From positions 34,184,001-34,248,000 of the forward strand of contig JAWZYU010000005.1 of NCBI GenBank assembly GCA_038380435.1: a stretch of DNA of 64,000 nucleotides, written 5' to 3'. The notes beneath the pieces are model-generated. The model made no database searches and had not been told where the DNA came from. It saw nothing but the letters and a program-made list of their open reading frames with translations. The translations under genes were made by a program, and so were the position numbers. Positions 10,262 to 22,042 of the stretch are shown here, piece after piece (within the stretch, counting starts at the first letter, position 1; every line of letters begins with the position of its first letter). Origin of the DNA: Ryuthela nishihirai (taxonomy: Eukaryota; Arthropoda; Arachnida; Araneae; Heptathelidae).

Positions 10262-10676
10262 CACATGTAATGGCTCGTAATCTGCAGTTTCCAGGTTCGA
10301 GTCCCAGCTGGGCCAGCGTTGAGATCTATCTCCGCAAAACTCCCCGTCCTGCCCACGGTCAGTAGGGGATACCGAAGTCAGTAGGAGATACCACGGTCAG
10401 TAAAGATTACCGATGGGCTGGAAAGGCCGCCGTCGTCGGATGGGACGTTAAGCCGTGGCCCCGTGTGAGGGAGAGTCATACCCTGTGCACGTTAAAGAAC
10501 ACACTGGATGGCCTTGACGGGAGGCTACCATCTGTCTCCCAACAGCTTTTCCAGTGGGCCCCCTCCCCCAACCTTCTCTGAGCCTCCGGGGTCCTTGTGA
10601 CCTGGCCATTTAGCCCATTGTGTGCAAAAAAGTGCCCTTCAGAGGTAAAACAACCAACCAACCAACCATATGTAAT
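10262..10676 (+). mobile_element. SINE-A, 5'-truncated, with internal triplication
   Basis: The element (10272-10666) starts inside the tRNA head at GGCTCGTAATC. The TSD is CACATGTAAT / CATATGTAAT. The motif GGTCAGTAGGGGATACCGA is repeated three times in degenerate form (about 10357-10405), which is absent from other copies. The tail expanded to (CAAC)n. Confidence 0.9.
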
Positions 10677-10739
10677 TGCCAAAAACATTGCATGATCGTA
10701 TCGAAATGAAGAAAAATACATGCTAGGCAATTGTTGCAT

Positions 10740-12765
10740 AAGAACTCAGCTTTAAGGCATGATTCAAAAGGAAACGTTGAACGTCTTTGGCGTTTCTGAC
10801 TGAATTCATCTTCTCAAAGTAAGCCCCAAATATAGTGCCCAATGTCATTGCCATATCCCATCGTCTATGGTATCTCTTCTCCATGGTTTCAATATCATAT
10901 CATCCAAATCTGGTCTGAAGAAGTCCAGGTGTGAATGTAAATTATGCATTTTTGCAGACATTTTACAACCCAATAGGCGATATTGTTCAATCAAATTTTC
11001 CACAAGTTTTTTGCCCAACTTTTATTGTTGCTGAGAAAACCATGCGCCACTTGTCGAAAAGTATTCCATGCATTCCTTTCAGTAAACAGTCATTTTGTCT
11101 TCCAGGTCTTGAGTCTGTAGCATCCATCATATTTGTAGTCCAGTAAATATGCCATCCTTAACTTTTGTTTCAGACACGTGAGAGAACATGGAACGTGTAT
11201 GCTGCAACGCATCTGATGTGTGATTCAAAACTTTGACCAATCCCAATTTAATCCGAAGTGGTGTCAGTTGGAACAAGAGCTTCTTGAAAACATTGTGTGT
11301 GCCTGCAATTAATTGTCTTCCGGCTGGCTATTCTCTTTTTCACATAGTGCTGGCCTGATGCTCTACTGTTCCAGAGGCAGAGGAAACAAGAACATTGTAA
11401 ACCTAGTAGAAATCCTAGAATCTTGAGCTCCCCACAAACACACATTCCAATTGTAACGTTGATAGCTTATTTTCTCGAACAGTTTTGCACATTTTCAAAG
11501 TTTTCTTTTAAATGCACTGAATGCGCTACCGGAATGGAAGGGTATTGATTGCTGTTGTGTTGCAAACAGCCTTCAGACCTATGATTAATCCGTCGATAAA
11601 TAGGTGCTAATTTTTTGGATCATGAAATAATCCAATGGCTTCAATTAGACCATCGACATCAGCTTAGTAGCACAAACTTTCGGCCAAAGCATAGAAGGGC
11701 ATAAATTTCGCATGCCTTTTCCTATAAGTTGATATCTTGCAGATCGGATCCAATAAATTTCCTTGTCTTAGACGGGATGTTTAGCTCCGCATTCGATTTA
11801 GTGAGACATAAATCCCTGATTAGGTCATCTAATTATGCTTGATTTGGAAAACGTGGCTATTTGCTGCCACTTGCTCCGGGGACGGGGGCGGGGCTTGAAG
11901 AGTCGGTAACGTGCCTGACTCGTAACTGTAGTTCACAGTTCGAGTCCCGCGTTGAACAGCGTTGAGATTTATCTCTGGAAAGCTGAAATTTGTCCCTGCC
12001 CTGCCCTTGGTCAGTAGAGGGCACCGATGGGCTTTGAAGGCCGCCATCTGTCGGATGGGGCGTTAAGTTGTGGCTCCGTGTGCGAGAGAGCAATATGCAC
12101 GTTAAAGAACCCGCTGGATAACCTTCATGGAAGGCTATTCCTAACAACTGTCCTAACAATTGTCCAATGGGTTTCGTCACCCCAATCTTCTTTGAGTCCC
12201 GGGGTCCTTTCGATCTGGCCATTTAGCCATTGTGTTAAAAAGAGAGTACCGTTCAGAAGTAAAACAACCCCAACCCAAGTCACGTGCTCCGCAACAGTCT
12301 TCATCGGTATTAACAGCTGAGCTTGCAATTTCCTCTTCTGTGAACCAAATCACAGGTGAAGTTGGGATAGGCAAATCTGCGCTGTGTGGAACTGGAGCAA
12401 TAGACGACAGTATACTTGGATATATTAATTTCTTTCACCTTACTCCATTTTGTAGTGCATTATGTCCACCATACAAAAGTAGCAGCCATATGGTGGTTAG
12501 TAGGCTCTCTCCATATTCGAACGACTACAAATGGCATATACTACCTGTTTCCACGCATTCACTCTTCTAATATAATCGGCAGCTACCACAGTACATATGA
12601 GGAGCCCATGATTTGTCTTGATAACTGATGGGGACTCCAAAATACGCTTCATATGCACTACAAAACTTTGCACCGGTTACAGTCTCGTGCTTCACCTGTT
12701 TAAGACCAATATAATATCCGCAAAAGTAGAAGAACGAGTTTTTGACAGTTTACAACCTCGACTAT
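10740..12765 (-). pseudogene. Multi-copy arthropod gene family of unknown function, copy 1, broken
   Basis: Piecewise minus-strand translation recovers most of the family. An N-terminal Cys-containing segment (about 12765-12560) includes 'SFFYFCGYYIG' and 'DKSWAPHMYCGSC'. Next come 'WREPTNHH' and 'DLPIP' near 12500-12350, then 'LDDLIRDLCLTKSNAEL' (about 11840), 'DVDGLIEAIG' (about 11650), 'FLCLWNSRASGQHYVKK' (about 11360) and 'HSHLDFF' (about 10915). Several frameshifts and stops are present. A SINE-A splits it (TSD CACTTGCTCCG / CACGTGCTCCG). The second copy at 34432-36121 shows the same order. I recognise the family from arthropod genomes but know no function; the Cys pairs suggest zinc binding. 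Confidence 0.75.
11868..12291 (+). mobile_element. SINE-A inserted in the gene-family pseudogene
   Basis: The element (11879-12280) is full length but diverged: head GGGGCTTGAAGAGTCGGTAACG, tail AAAACAACCCCAACCCA. The TSD CAC(T/G)TGCTCCG at 11868-11878 and 12281-12291 proves insertion into the coding copy. Confidence 0.9.
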
Positions 12766-14819
12766 TAGATGTCATTCACTGAAATAGGAAAGAATAGTCA
12801 ATATATTAAACCACTGCAGACATTTTATATATTTTGCATATAATTTATGACTAGTACTCTATTTTACAGAATATATTTTATATAAATATGGGGAGATTAT
12901 TATATTTCTTGATTATTATATTTTATATAATAATTTTAGAGACGGGGGGGAGTCAAGGTACATATAGCGAGCCCAAAATTCTGAATTTGTGAAAAACTGA
13001 TTGGTTGTTATATGTTTGCAAATATTATCAACGGAGAAAAACTAATGGCAGCATTGCATTCAAACACAGCTTATTTATTTATCCAAGAAACACATAGAAA
13101 ATGGCATTAACAATTTCTCGTTACATAGTGTAATTCGTCTAATATTAGCGAAAATGAATACAATACCATTTTCCGGATTTTAAAACGAAGCTTCAGTGAG
13201 TCAATAATCATAATTTAATATTTTTAAAATATAAAGTTATACTTTCACTCGACTTTGTATCCGGCAGTAAATTTTAAAGATTTTCCTGCCAAAGGAACAA
13301 AATGTTTCTGAATTGAAGTCTTGCGAGTAAAGAAAATGGCCATCTGTACCAGACATCTGTTACCAGTGTCTAGATCAGATATCTTTCACAAACGTTTTAT
13401 GAAACTTCATTCTCGAATTCTTTTTTAATATATTTTAACACTTGTAGTTCAAACAGTTTTCTCATTTGTAAAATACCTAATTTTTGAGAGTTTCTCTCAC
13501 GCTTTCAGCCTTCCTCATTCTTTTCCTGCATCTAAATAAATGATTTTGTACATACTACAATGGTTTAAATACGTATAAAAAGAAAAACCTTAACCACGAT
13601 AACAACCCATGTTTGTTACAAACGTTTGGTAAAAAAGTAAAGCGAAAAGCCAAAAGACAAAACAATTATATTTTAGAAATTTACAGAGAAGTTTTATAAA
13701 ATTTTATTAATGAGACTTTTGTGTTTTTTAGGCCGAACACCAACTTGGCGATGTCGGATTCCAGTTTAATAATTATTAATCACTTTTTAAATTCTTAAAT
13801 ACTCTTTTGTGAGGAGACAATGATTTTTTTTTACTTAACTAGGTTCATTTTACAGCAAAGAATTGTTGGAATATAGTATGAAAAATTTTCGTTAATTTGA
13901 TCTTCAAATTGAAATCCGTATACTACCCACGAAACGTTTATTTGCCGTCTGAAGCAAATGACTCAACCACGATTTAGTCGTCCTCACCACGTGTTCTTTC
14001 TACACAGGCTTAAACGTATGAAAGGGAGTGCTATTTTTTCAAAATCCTAAGGGCTATTCGCAAAATTCCTATAAATAAATGAACGTGTTCTGTTTTACCT
14101 GGTTGCTTTCAATCTGCATTCATTTATAGGTAATCTGTGGTAGCTACGGATAAAAATTGATAAATAAAAATAACTTGTTGGTTTTACCGGGATGCCTATT
14201 ACGTTGTATGTGCCTGGTAAAGTGATCTGGATTGTTAAAACTGCTACCCGTGGTGTTTTGAGGTTTAGGAATATTTTACCTAGATTATGCTGACAATTTA
14301 GAGTCGTTCTCCATAGAGATGACGAATTATACATTAGGACTGTTCTGTAGTAGAATAGGAATAGAGATAAAAGTTAAACGACTAAGGTGATTAAAGCCTG
14401 AACGTTTGCTGTGATTCTTCTAAATTGATAATGTTGCGGAAACTTTTCGTTCTTATTGTCTTGGAAGTTGTTTTACTGATTACTCGTGATGTACGATTTT
14501 TGCAAGGAAACGAATGCATAGCTTAAGAAAAGGAATTTGGACTTGGTGTGGATAGAGAAGTAATTTTAGGTGCTGGTGTTTAATACATTATGTAATGTTG
14601 GATGGTTTAATAAGTGGAGTAATTAATGAGTCATTTCTGAGTAACACATCTTGAGCCGAAAATTGTTTAATATTGTTCGGTTAGTTTGCTTTTGTGCGAA
14701 AGAGACTGAGAGAAGCGTTTCTTGAAAAATGAGAAAGATAGCAACAAAATATGGTTTGACATAAGAGTCATCACGCAAAGACAATAAATCTTTAGTTCTA
14801 TCAGTTAAATGATCATTGT
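12766..14819. other. Long AT-rich stretch without recognised feature
   Basis: I read both strands and found no domain signature, RNA gene or repeat shared within the window. Short ORFs here (up to about 80 codons) have no coding character. Confidence 0.45.
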
Positions 14820-15356
14820 TTAACCCTTTCAGGACCATAAGGTTTCTAAGAGTAAATATTAGTATGTAACTATTTATTTTAGTTTGTTTAGACGTAAAAT
14901 AAATAAAAATCATAAGAAAAATACATAAGAATGTGTAGTTTTTTTGGAATTTTACGGGAAATATTTTTCCCAATGGACTATAAAGGTAACACAAATTATA
15001 GTTAGGCTTATTATGCAATGTCTTTTATTTATTGGTTTATTATAACAAAATGTTAACTAAAATAATACAAAATTATGAAATAAAATTACTATACAAAATG
15101 ATGTGCTAATTATGATATTCTGCGAAGCAATTTCTTTTGGTAGTGAGGCAAAGATGGACATTGCACAGATGCAACATTATTGCAAAGATGGACATGGACT
15201 AAACGTTCCCATTTACGTAATTGCGTTCGGCATACGTTCTATTTTGACATTCTGTATAAAAAATGCAGATAAGGTTATAATTAAATACGACAATCACCAA
15301 TTTTAAAATGGGGAAAAATGTTTCCCTTAGTCGTTAAAAAAAAACGAAAGGGTTAA
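14820..15356. mobile_element. piggyBac-like MITE, copy 1
   Basis: It is bounded by TTAA on both sides, with termini CCCTTTCAGGACC.. and ..CGAAAGGG. The TTAA target and CCCTTT ends are typical of the piggyBac superfamily. About 540 bp; the 67-codon ORF at 15103 is not recognisable as transposase. It is homologous to 18567-19116. Confidence 0.75.
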
Positions 15357-15577
15357 TGTAAAGCAATTGGTTGGGTTGCCATTCCTGTAAAGTGAATCCC
15401 TCCATTTTTGAAAAATCGTGGTATATGAAAGTTGGATTCATAATAATTATGCCATGGATTGCCCTAAACTTAGTGAGATAACACTGGAAAAATGTTTCTT
15501 ACTTAAATTATATATTTCTGCTATTGATTTATCATCTATCCCTAATCATAACTAATGTTTTTGGCAATCATAAGTAA

Positions 15578-15755
15578 TGACTGAGGGGTTAGCGCGCTTG
15601 GCTGTTGATCAAAGGGACCAGGGTTCGAGCCCCGGATAAATTTTTTGTTGTCTTTCTGCTTTTTCTTTCTTCCCCTAACACCATTTTGTGTTGTCTTTCT
15701 GCTTTGGGTCTCGCCTTCCTCACAGATCTCCTCTAAGCAAACGGCTCGGACACAT
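15578..15755 (+). mobile_element. SINE-B copy, diverged
   Basis: The head GGGTTAGCGCGCTTGGCTGTTGATC, B box GGTTCGAGCCCC and body TTGTCTTTCTGCTTTGGGTCTCGCC.. identify it. The TTTCTGCTTT segment is partly duplicated (about 15650-15705). The 3' third is lost. Confidence 0.8.
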
Positions 15756-15759
15756 AATT

Positions 15760-16240
15760 CCCAAATCGGTACTTACGGTTAGAGATAGAGAAATATTAAT
15801 GGCAGAAATGGGGAGACTGTGTTTCAGTCTCTTTTAATGTTTCGTCACTGTTCGACTGGAGAGAAATATCGCTCTTTTGAATTTCAGTTGCACATAGCAA
15901 CTAATGCAGTGATGGTTTTGTATTAGGAAAAAAATACTTCCCAAAGAAGCGGATATCAGGATTATTTAAAGAACTTCTTTATTTTTCAGTGAAAAATAAG
16001 CGAAATTATTCTTGGAAAAAGCTACGAAGGTTGGAAAAAAAAAAGAAAGGCTACTCTGGAAAGGTTGAAATATTTTAAAACATTTTTTGTGTTGATGACC
16101 AGGCAATTTTTAACTTTTCCGACATATATTTTACTAGAAATCTACACTTAAAACTCTTAATTTCTACATCATCACTCTGAACCCTATTTTAACTTGAACA
16201 CCGGATCGGATATTTCTTAACATTTCTGAGTTCCCCTATG
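15760..16240. other. No recognised feature
   Basis: AT-rich; nothing supported before the satellite begins. Confidence 0.35.
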
Positions 16241-17690
16241 CGCCAATATTTTAGATCTCTAACACCGGTATATCTAAATTTGACCTTGACCTCGAAGAAC
16301 CCATCGCATCCATAATTTCACAATGTTTCTGAGGTCTAAGACCCGAAATACCCTCCCAGGAACTCATTTTTGGATCTCTAGAACCACCGCATCAAAAATT
16401 TGATAATGTTTCTGAGGTCTAAGAACCGATATATCCACCTAGGCACTCCTTTTGGATCTCTAGAACCCATCGCATCCAAAATTTCATAATGTTTCTGAGG
16501 TCTAAGACTCGAAATACCCTCACAGACTCTCATTTTTGGATCCAGAGAACCACTGCATACAAATTTTTATAATATTTTTGGGGTCTAAGAAACGATATAC
16601 CCTTTTAGGCACTCATTTTGGAGCTCTACAAACCATCGCATCCAAAATTTCTTAATGTTTCTGAGGTCTAAGACTCGAAATACCCTCCCAGACACTCATT
16701 TTTGGATCTCTAGAACTACCGCAACGAAAATTTTATAATGTTTTTGAGGTCTAAAAACCGATATACCCATCTAGGCACTTCTTTTGGGGGGCGGGGGTGG
16801 CTCAGTCGGTAGCGCGCCAGGCTCGTAATCTGTAGTTCCTAGGTTCGAGTCCCAGCTGGGTCAGCGTTGAGATTTATCTCCGCAAAATTCCCCGCCCTGC
16901 CCACGGTCAGTAGGGGACACCGATGGACTTGGAAAGGCCGCCGTCCGTCGGATGGGACGTTAAGCCGTGGCTCCGTGTGCGGGAGAGCCATACCCTGTGC
17001 ACGTTAAAGAACACGCTGGATGGCCTTGACGGGAGGCTACCATCTGTCTCCCAACAGCTGTTCCAGTGGGTCCCCTCCCCCAACCTTCTCTGAGCCTTCG
17101 GGGTCCATGTGACCTGGCCATTTAGCCCATGTTGTGCAAAAAAGTGCCGCTCAGAGGTAAAACAACCCAAAACAACCCAAGCACTTCTTTTGGTTATCTA
17201 GAACCCATCGCATCCAAAATTTCTTAACGTTTCTGAGGTCTAAGACCCGAAATACCCTCCGAGACATTCATTTTTGGACCTCCAGAACCCGTCGCATCTA
17301 AAATTTCATAATGTTTCTTATTCTAAGACCCGAAATACTCTTCCAGGCACTCATTTTTGGATCTTTAGAACCCATCGCATTCAAAATTTCATGATGTTTC
17401 TGAGGTCTAAGACCTGAAATACCCTCCCAAATATTCATTTTTTTTTCATCTCTAGACCCAACCGAATCCAAAATTTCATGTTTCTGAGGTCTGAGACCTG
17501 AAATCTTCCCTGGCACTCATTTTTGGATCTCTAGAGCCCAGCGTAGCCAAAATTTCGTGATGTTTCTTAGGTCTACGACCTAAAATATCCTCCCAGGCAC
17601 TCTTTTTTGAATCTCTAGCACTGGTTGATGGAAATTTAACTTTTGAATTTCGAAAGACCAACAGGATCCGAAATTAAGTATAATATCCTA
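16240..17690. repeat. Satellite array, about 82-88-bp unit in an alternating dimer
   Basis: Units contain ATTTTTGGATCTCTAGAACC, then CATCGCATCCAAAATTTC, ATAATGTTTCTGAGGTCTAAG, and then either ACCCGAAATACCCTCCCAGGCACTC (type 1) or AACCGATATACCC..CTAGGCACT (type 2). The two types alternate in the left half, giving a higher-order period of about 165 bp. The array is split by a SINE-A. The antisense ORFs here are products of the repeat. Confidence 0.92.
16775..17193 (+). mobile_element. SINE-A inserted in the satellite
   Basis: The element (16788-17180) is full length and close to consensus. The exact 13-bp TSD GCACTTCTTTTGG lies at 16775-16787 and 17181-17193. The satellite resumes in phase after it, so it is younger than the array. 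Confidence 0.95.
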
Positions 17691-17860
17691 GATCTATGAC
17701 GCGAAACAATTGACGTTGCATTATGAGGGACACTAAATAACGTGTATTTGTGTACAAAGTAATGTGCCTGATGCCTGTAAATACAGGTATACCTCATTTA
17801 GCGCTGTCCGGTACAATTATGTTAGACGGAAATCTTGAATGGAACTCCCATGCAATTTGC

Positions 17861-18056
17861 ACCCGTGGCCGAGTGGTTAGCACGCTTGGCTATTGATATA
17901 AGGGACCTGGGTTCGAGCCCTGGGTAAGGCATGGCTGTTTGAGTCGTTTTTCTGCTGAGGTCCTGCCATCCTCTCAGACCTTTTACTCTGGCATATAAAC
18001 TGACAGGCTCCTGTCAGACCTCTGTGGCAAGCAGCTGCTTGAGGGGGTATTTATTT
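17861..18056 (+). mobile_element. SINE-B copy, full length
   Basis: A good reference copy: CACCCGTGGCCGAGTGGTTAG head, B box GGTTCGAGCCCT, body with TTTTTCTGCTGAGGTCC and GACAGGCTCCTGTCAGACC, then CAAGCAGCTGCTTGAGGGGG and a TATTTATTTATT tail. Confidence 0.95.
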
Positions 18057-18389
18057 ATTTATTATTTTTACCTAAATCATTATAGCTATCAGCAAAATCT
18101 ACAGAATGCAAAACTTTATTACCCAAAATTTTACTAATGCTTTATTACGCTTATATTTACCCTACCTCTGCTATATGGCAACATTGTATGATCTAGCACA
18201 TAAAATCAAAATTTAAATTCTTTTCTGCTATTACAAAACAGATACGTTCGCTTAATTTTAAATTTGCAGTATAGAGCAACAGTAACTTCATTCTCCAGGG
18301 AATTATAAATTTTAAATATTTTTCAGATATGAGATCTTAATATTTATAAGTTTGTGTTTTTCTGGGAACGAAAATTATTACTATCAATA

Positions 18390-18566
18390 TTTGATCCTTG
18401 TTTGAAGAAGAGAAAGGGAATTCATTTAGTGATAACCAGATCCAAGAAAAAAAATCTATTTGTACCGAAATTCAAGATGATCTCTCATTATGGAATATAT
18501 TACCAAATGAGTTGAAATTGATAACTAATAAAAAGTACTATATTGGTAATATTAAATGGTACCTTC
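18390..18566 (+). pseudogene. Possible C-terminus of a non-LTR retrotransposon ORF2
   Basis: The frame contains 'DDLSLWNILPNELKLI', resembling the WN.LP motif near the end of CR1/Jockey-type ORF2 proteins. It is cut by the piggyBac-like MITE at 18567. The match is short, so this is tentative. Confidence 0.3.
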
Positions 18567-19116
18567 TTAACCCTTTCAGGACCATAAGGTTTCTAAGAGT
18601 AAATATTAGTATGTAACTGTTTATTTTAGTTTGTTTAGACGTAAAATAAATAAAAATCATAAGAAATAAACAACAATGTGTAGTTTTTTTGGAATTTTAT
18701 GGAAAATATTTTTCCCAATGGACTATAAAGGTAACACAAATTATAGTTAGGCTTATTATGCAATGTCTTTTATTTATTGGTTTATTAGGACAAAATGTTA
18801 ACTAAAATAATACAAAATTATGAAATAAAATTACTATACAAAATGATGTGCTAATTATGATATTCTGCGAAGCAATTTCTTTTGGTAGTGAGGCAAAGAT
18901 GGACATTGCACATAGCACATATATTATGCGTCCTGACAGTTCTGTTTTTGTTTTCTAAACGTTCCCGTTTACGTAATTGCGTTCGGCATACGTTCCATTT
19001 TGACATTCTGTATAAAAAATGCAGATAAGGTTATAATTAAATACGACAATCACCACGACTAAGGGAAATTTCACGACTAAGGGAAAAAATGTTTCCCTTA
19101 GTCGTGAAAGGGTTAA
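18567..19116. mobile_element. piggyBac-like MITE, copy 2
   Basis: TTAA boundaries and CCCTTTCAGGACC../..CGTGAAAGGG ends. It is nearly identical to 14820-15356 except for an internal block (about 18910-18955) that replaces the copy-1 sequence between ATTGCACA and CTAAACGTTCCC. The inner terminal sequence TAAGGGAAA/TTTCCCTTA forms a second inverted repeat at the right end. Confidence 0.78.
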
Positions 19117-19238
19117 TATGTAGAATATGTAATTATATTACCACCGGTTTTGGATTTGCTCATACCGAATCACTTGCATGTAATGTTATGTGTATGTAGC
19201 ATTTCCAAGAATCCATCCTCCGCGCTAAACAAGGCATT

Positions 19239-19623
19239 CCTGTACATGTTGCGCGTCAGGCTCGTAATCTGTAATTCCCAGGTTCGAGTCCCAGCTGGGT
19301 CAGCGTTGAGATTTATCTCCGCAAAATTCCCCGCCCTGCCCACGGTCAGTAGGGGACACCGATGGGCTTGGAAAGACCGCCGCCCGTCGGATGGGACGTT
19401 AAGCCGTGGCCCCGTGTGCGGGAGAGCCATACCCTGTGCACGTTAAAGAACATGCTGGATGGCCTTGACGGGAGGCTACCATCTGTCTCCCAACAGCTGT
19501 TCCAGTGGGTCCCCTTCCCCAACCTTCTCTGAGCCTTCGGGGTCCTTGTGACCTGGCCATTTAGCCCATTGTGTGCAAAAAATTGCCGCTCAGAGGTAAA
19601 ACAACCCAACCCTGTACATGTTG
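19239..19623 (+). mobile_element. SINE-A, slightly 5'-truncated
   Basis: The element (19252-19610) starts at CGCGTCAGG inside the head. The exact TSD CCTGTACATGTTG (13 bp) flanks it. Confidence 0.95.
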
Positions 19624-19795
19624 AAATGAAATCCAAGGATTTTTCTTTTTATTTGTACACAAGTAATGATGTTAAAACTTCACGAAATTTACTCTAGGAT
19701 TTTTTAGTGAGAAATAATTTATTGATATCTGAGGAATATATAGTGAACTCCATAACAACGAAATATTCGCTATACTGAATATTTCGTTATTCTCA

Positions 19796-19950
19796 TTTTT
19801 TTGGATGCGATGGGTTCTACAGATCCAAAAATGAGTGCCTGGGAGGGTATTTTAGGTTTTAGACTTCAGAAACATTATGAAATTATGGATGTGATGGGTT
19901 CTTCGAGATCAAGGTCAAATTTAGATATACCGGTGCTAGAGACTTAAACG
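19796..19950 (-). repeat. Detached satellite fragment, inverted
   Basis: GGATGCGATGGGTTCTACAG, ATCCAAAAATGAGTGCCTGGG and ..GAAACATTATGAAATT.. are the reverse complement of the 16240-17690 satellite, including its ACCGGTATATCTAAATTTGACC start unit. Confidence 0.88.
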
Positions 19951-19979
19951 GTGCTAGATCAGTATCACCAATATTTTTC

Positions 19980-20285
19980 CGACTCAGACCAATTTACTAT
20001 GTACCTCTATGTAAAAAAAGTTTCATTTTAACGAATACCAGTATAAATAAAATATCGATTTAACGAAGTCAACATTTATCACGAAACAAAAAAAAAAAAT
20101 ATTATCAGTATAATAAAATTTTTAAAAAGAAAAATCGTTAAACAATATGTACAATATACATTTTAGCATTTGGCAACTCTGCAATGATTTAAATTATGTA
20201 AAACATCTAACCAATCACAGCGCTATGAACCAGGTGTTATTTTATATCGCTCGGCACGCATTTTTGCCTATCACAATGTTTCTAA
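19980..20285. repeat. Unnamed repeat, inverted partner of about 27930-28170
   Basis: CAATATGTACAATATACATTTTAGC, GCAACTCTGCAATGATTTAAATTA and AACCAATCACAGCGCTATGAACC reappear in reverse complement at 27960-28060. No coding content is seen. Confidence 0.6.
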
Positions 20286-20880
20286 AAAAAATACAGTTCC
20301 AGGACCAGACGAAATTACAAATAAAATGATTAGAAAATTTACCAAATTCATGGTTAAGAAAATTATTAAAACTATTTAATGAATTTGGGAAATATAAAAT
20401 TTATTCTGTAAACTGGTTCAATAATCATATGGTCTTTATTAAAAAACGAAATAAATCACCTGAAACTTTTAAATTCGTACCGACTAATATGTCTCAGTTC
20501 AAATATGTTAAAACTTTTTGAAAGAATGATTGTACATAGACTCAATTAGCATTTGGAAAAAAATAACATTTTCAAAAATAATATTTTTGAATTTAAATAT
20601 GGAAGATCCACAAAGGACTTACTCCTTCATTTAATTACAGACATTGAATATTCTTTTAAAAATAAATTCTTTTTGATAGCAGTGGTAATTAGTTTAGAAA
20701 AAGATTTCGATTTTGTTTCACACAATTTTGCTTTATTATATAAGATCAGAAATTTAAAAAATTGTGGAAACCTCTATAATTTCTTATATTAATTCATTAA
20801 AGGAAAAATATTTTCAGTTTACACAATGTTCTTTGAATATTTCAAGAGTTATGGGAGAAGGAAATATTTAACAGCAGACT
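20286..20880 (+). pseudogene. Non-LTR retrotransposon reverse transcriptase fragment (Jockey/CR1-like)
   Basis: 'NTVPGPDEITNKMIRKF' matches the start of the non-LTR RT domain. After a shift, 'FKYGRSTKDLLLHLITDIEYSF' corresponds to the F..GRST.D.L motif, and 'VVISLEKDFDFVSHN' to the D.SKAFD.V.H motif. 'FTQCSLNISRVMGEG' follows at about 20815. The catalytic YADD region, endonuclease and ORF1 are absent. Frameshifts and stops make it inactive. The motif order supports the class; the clade is uncertain. Confidence 0.7.
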
Positions 20881-21440
20881 TGCTCCACCTGAAACATTTT
20901 TCTTCAAAATCGGCGCAGAGAATCACCGTTGAAACCCAGTTAAAACAGTAATAGGTCATGAATGAACTGACCTTGCTCAACTTTGCTAAGTTTTGCAGTG
21001 ACACATCTTAGGATGGGGTAGGAGATCATGCCACACTCATATTGGATAATTTTAAAAACAGGAAAGTTGACAAAAAAGTTATATATAAATATTACATACG
21101 TTTTTAAGACCTGTTTCAAAGACAGAAATAAAGAAACAGTTGGGTTGTTTTACCTTTGAGAGGTACTAGGCTCTTATTCAGGATTTTTCTTCGGCAGGGA
21201 GAGAGGCGGACTGAAGCTATGATTATTTTAAGGAGCTGCTGAATCTAAAGTTTTTTTGAATAACTTGAAAAAAAAAACTCTTGGCGCCCCACGTGCAGTA
21301 GCATGCTCAAAATATTTGAATTTGTATTACCGAGGGGTTATATTTTTGCATATATAACTTATATATATATATGTATTTATGTATTCGATCAGTTTTTGTA
21401 AATTAAATTTATTCTCATCTTTTAACCACAAAGCGTAGTT
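20880..21440. other. No recognised feature
   Basis: It includes GTTGGGTTGTTTTACCTTTGAGAGG (21141-21165), a minus-strand scrap of a SINE-A 3' end, and a TATATA microsatellite near 21360. Nothing else. Confidence 0.45.
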
Positions 21441-21442
21441 TG

Positions 21443-21844
21443 CCTTGTTGAAAGGGGGCGGGTGTGGCTCAGTCGGTAGCGCGACAGGCTCGTAATCTGC
21501 AGTTCCCAGGTTCGAGTCCCGCCTGGGTCAGCGTTGCGATTTATCTCCGCAAAATTCCCCTGCCCACGGTCAGTAGGGGACACCGATGGGCTTGGAAAGG
21601 CCGCCGTCCGTCGGATGGGACGGTAAGCCGTGGCTCCGTGTGCGGGAGAGCCATACCCTGTGCACGTTAAAGAACACGCTGGATGGCCTTGACGGGAGGC
21701 TACAATCTGTCTCCCAACAGCTGTTCCAGTGGGTCCCCTCCCCAACCTTCTCTGAGCCTTCGGGGTCCATGTGACCTGGCCATTTAGCTCATGGTGTGCA
21801 AAAAAGTGCCGCTCACAGGTTAAACAACCCAACCCTTGTTGAAA
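21443..21844 (+). mobile_element. SINE-A copy, full length, with TSD
   Basis: The element (21454-21833) has an exact 11-bp TSD CCTTGTTGAAA. A small deletion removes CGCC before the CCCACGGTCAGT landmark. Confidence 0.95.
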
Positions 21845-22042
21845 ACAACGTATCTGTGCTGGTGGTTTAGAAAATAAAATTTTTAAAAAGTCACTGATAA
21901 TTTCTTTGTTTATTGATTAGTTCCTTTTCTTTCACGTTTATTCCTTCGTGGTTGCAGATTAAAAATAAGAGGTAGAATATTCCCAATTTCTATACTCTGA
22001 TAATCCATAACTGCTTTATAATAGTATCTTTTTAATCTGCAC

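Noticed and set aside
14623..15018. 131-codon minus-strand ORF
   Set aside because: It spans the boundary of the piggyBac-like MITE and shows no domain.
17298..17661. Repeated-peptide ORFs
   Set aside because: Products of the satellite period; no gene.
16240..17690. CRISPR-like array
   Set aside because: Units are contiguous and diverged without unique spacers, and the DNA is eukaryotic.
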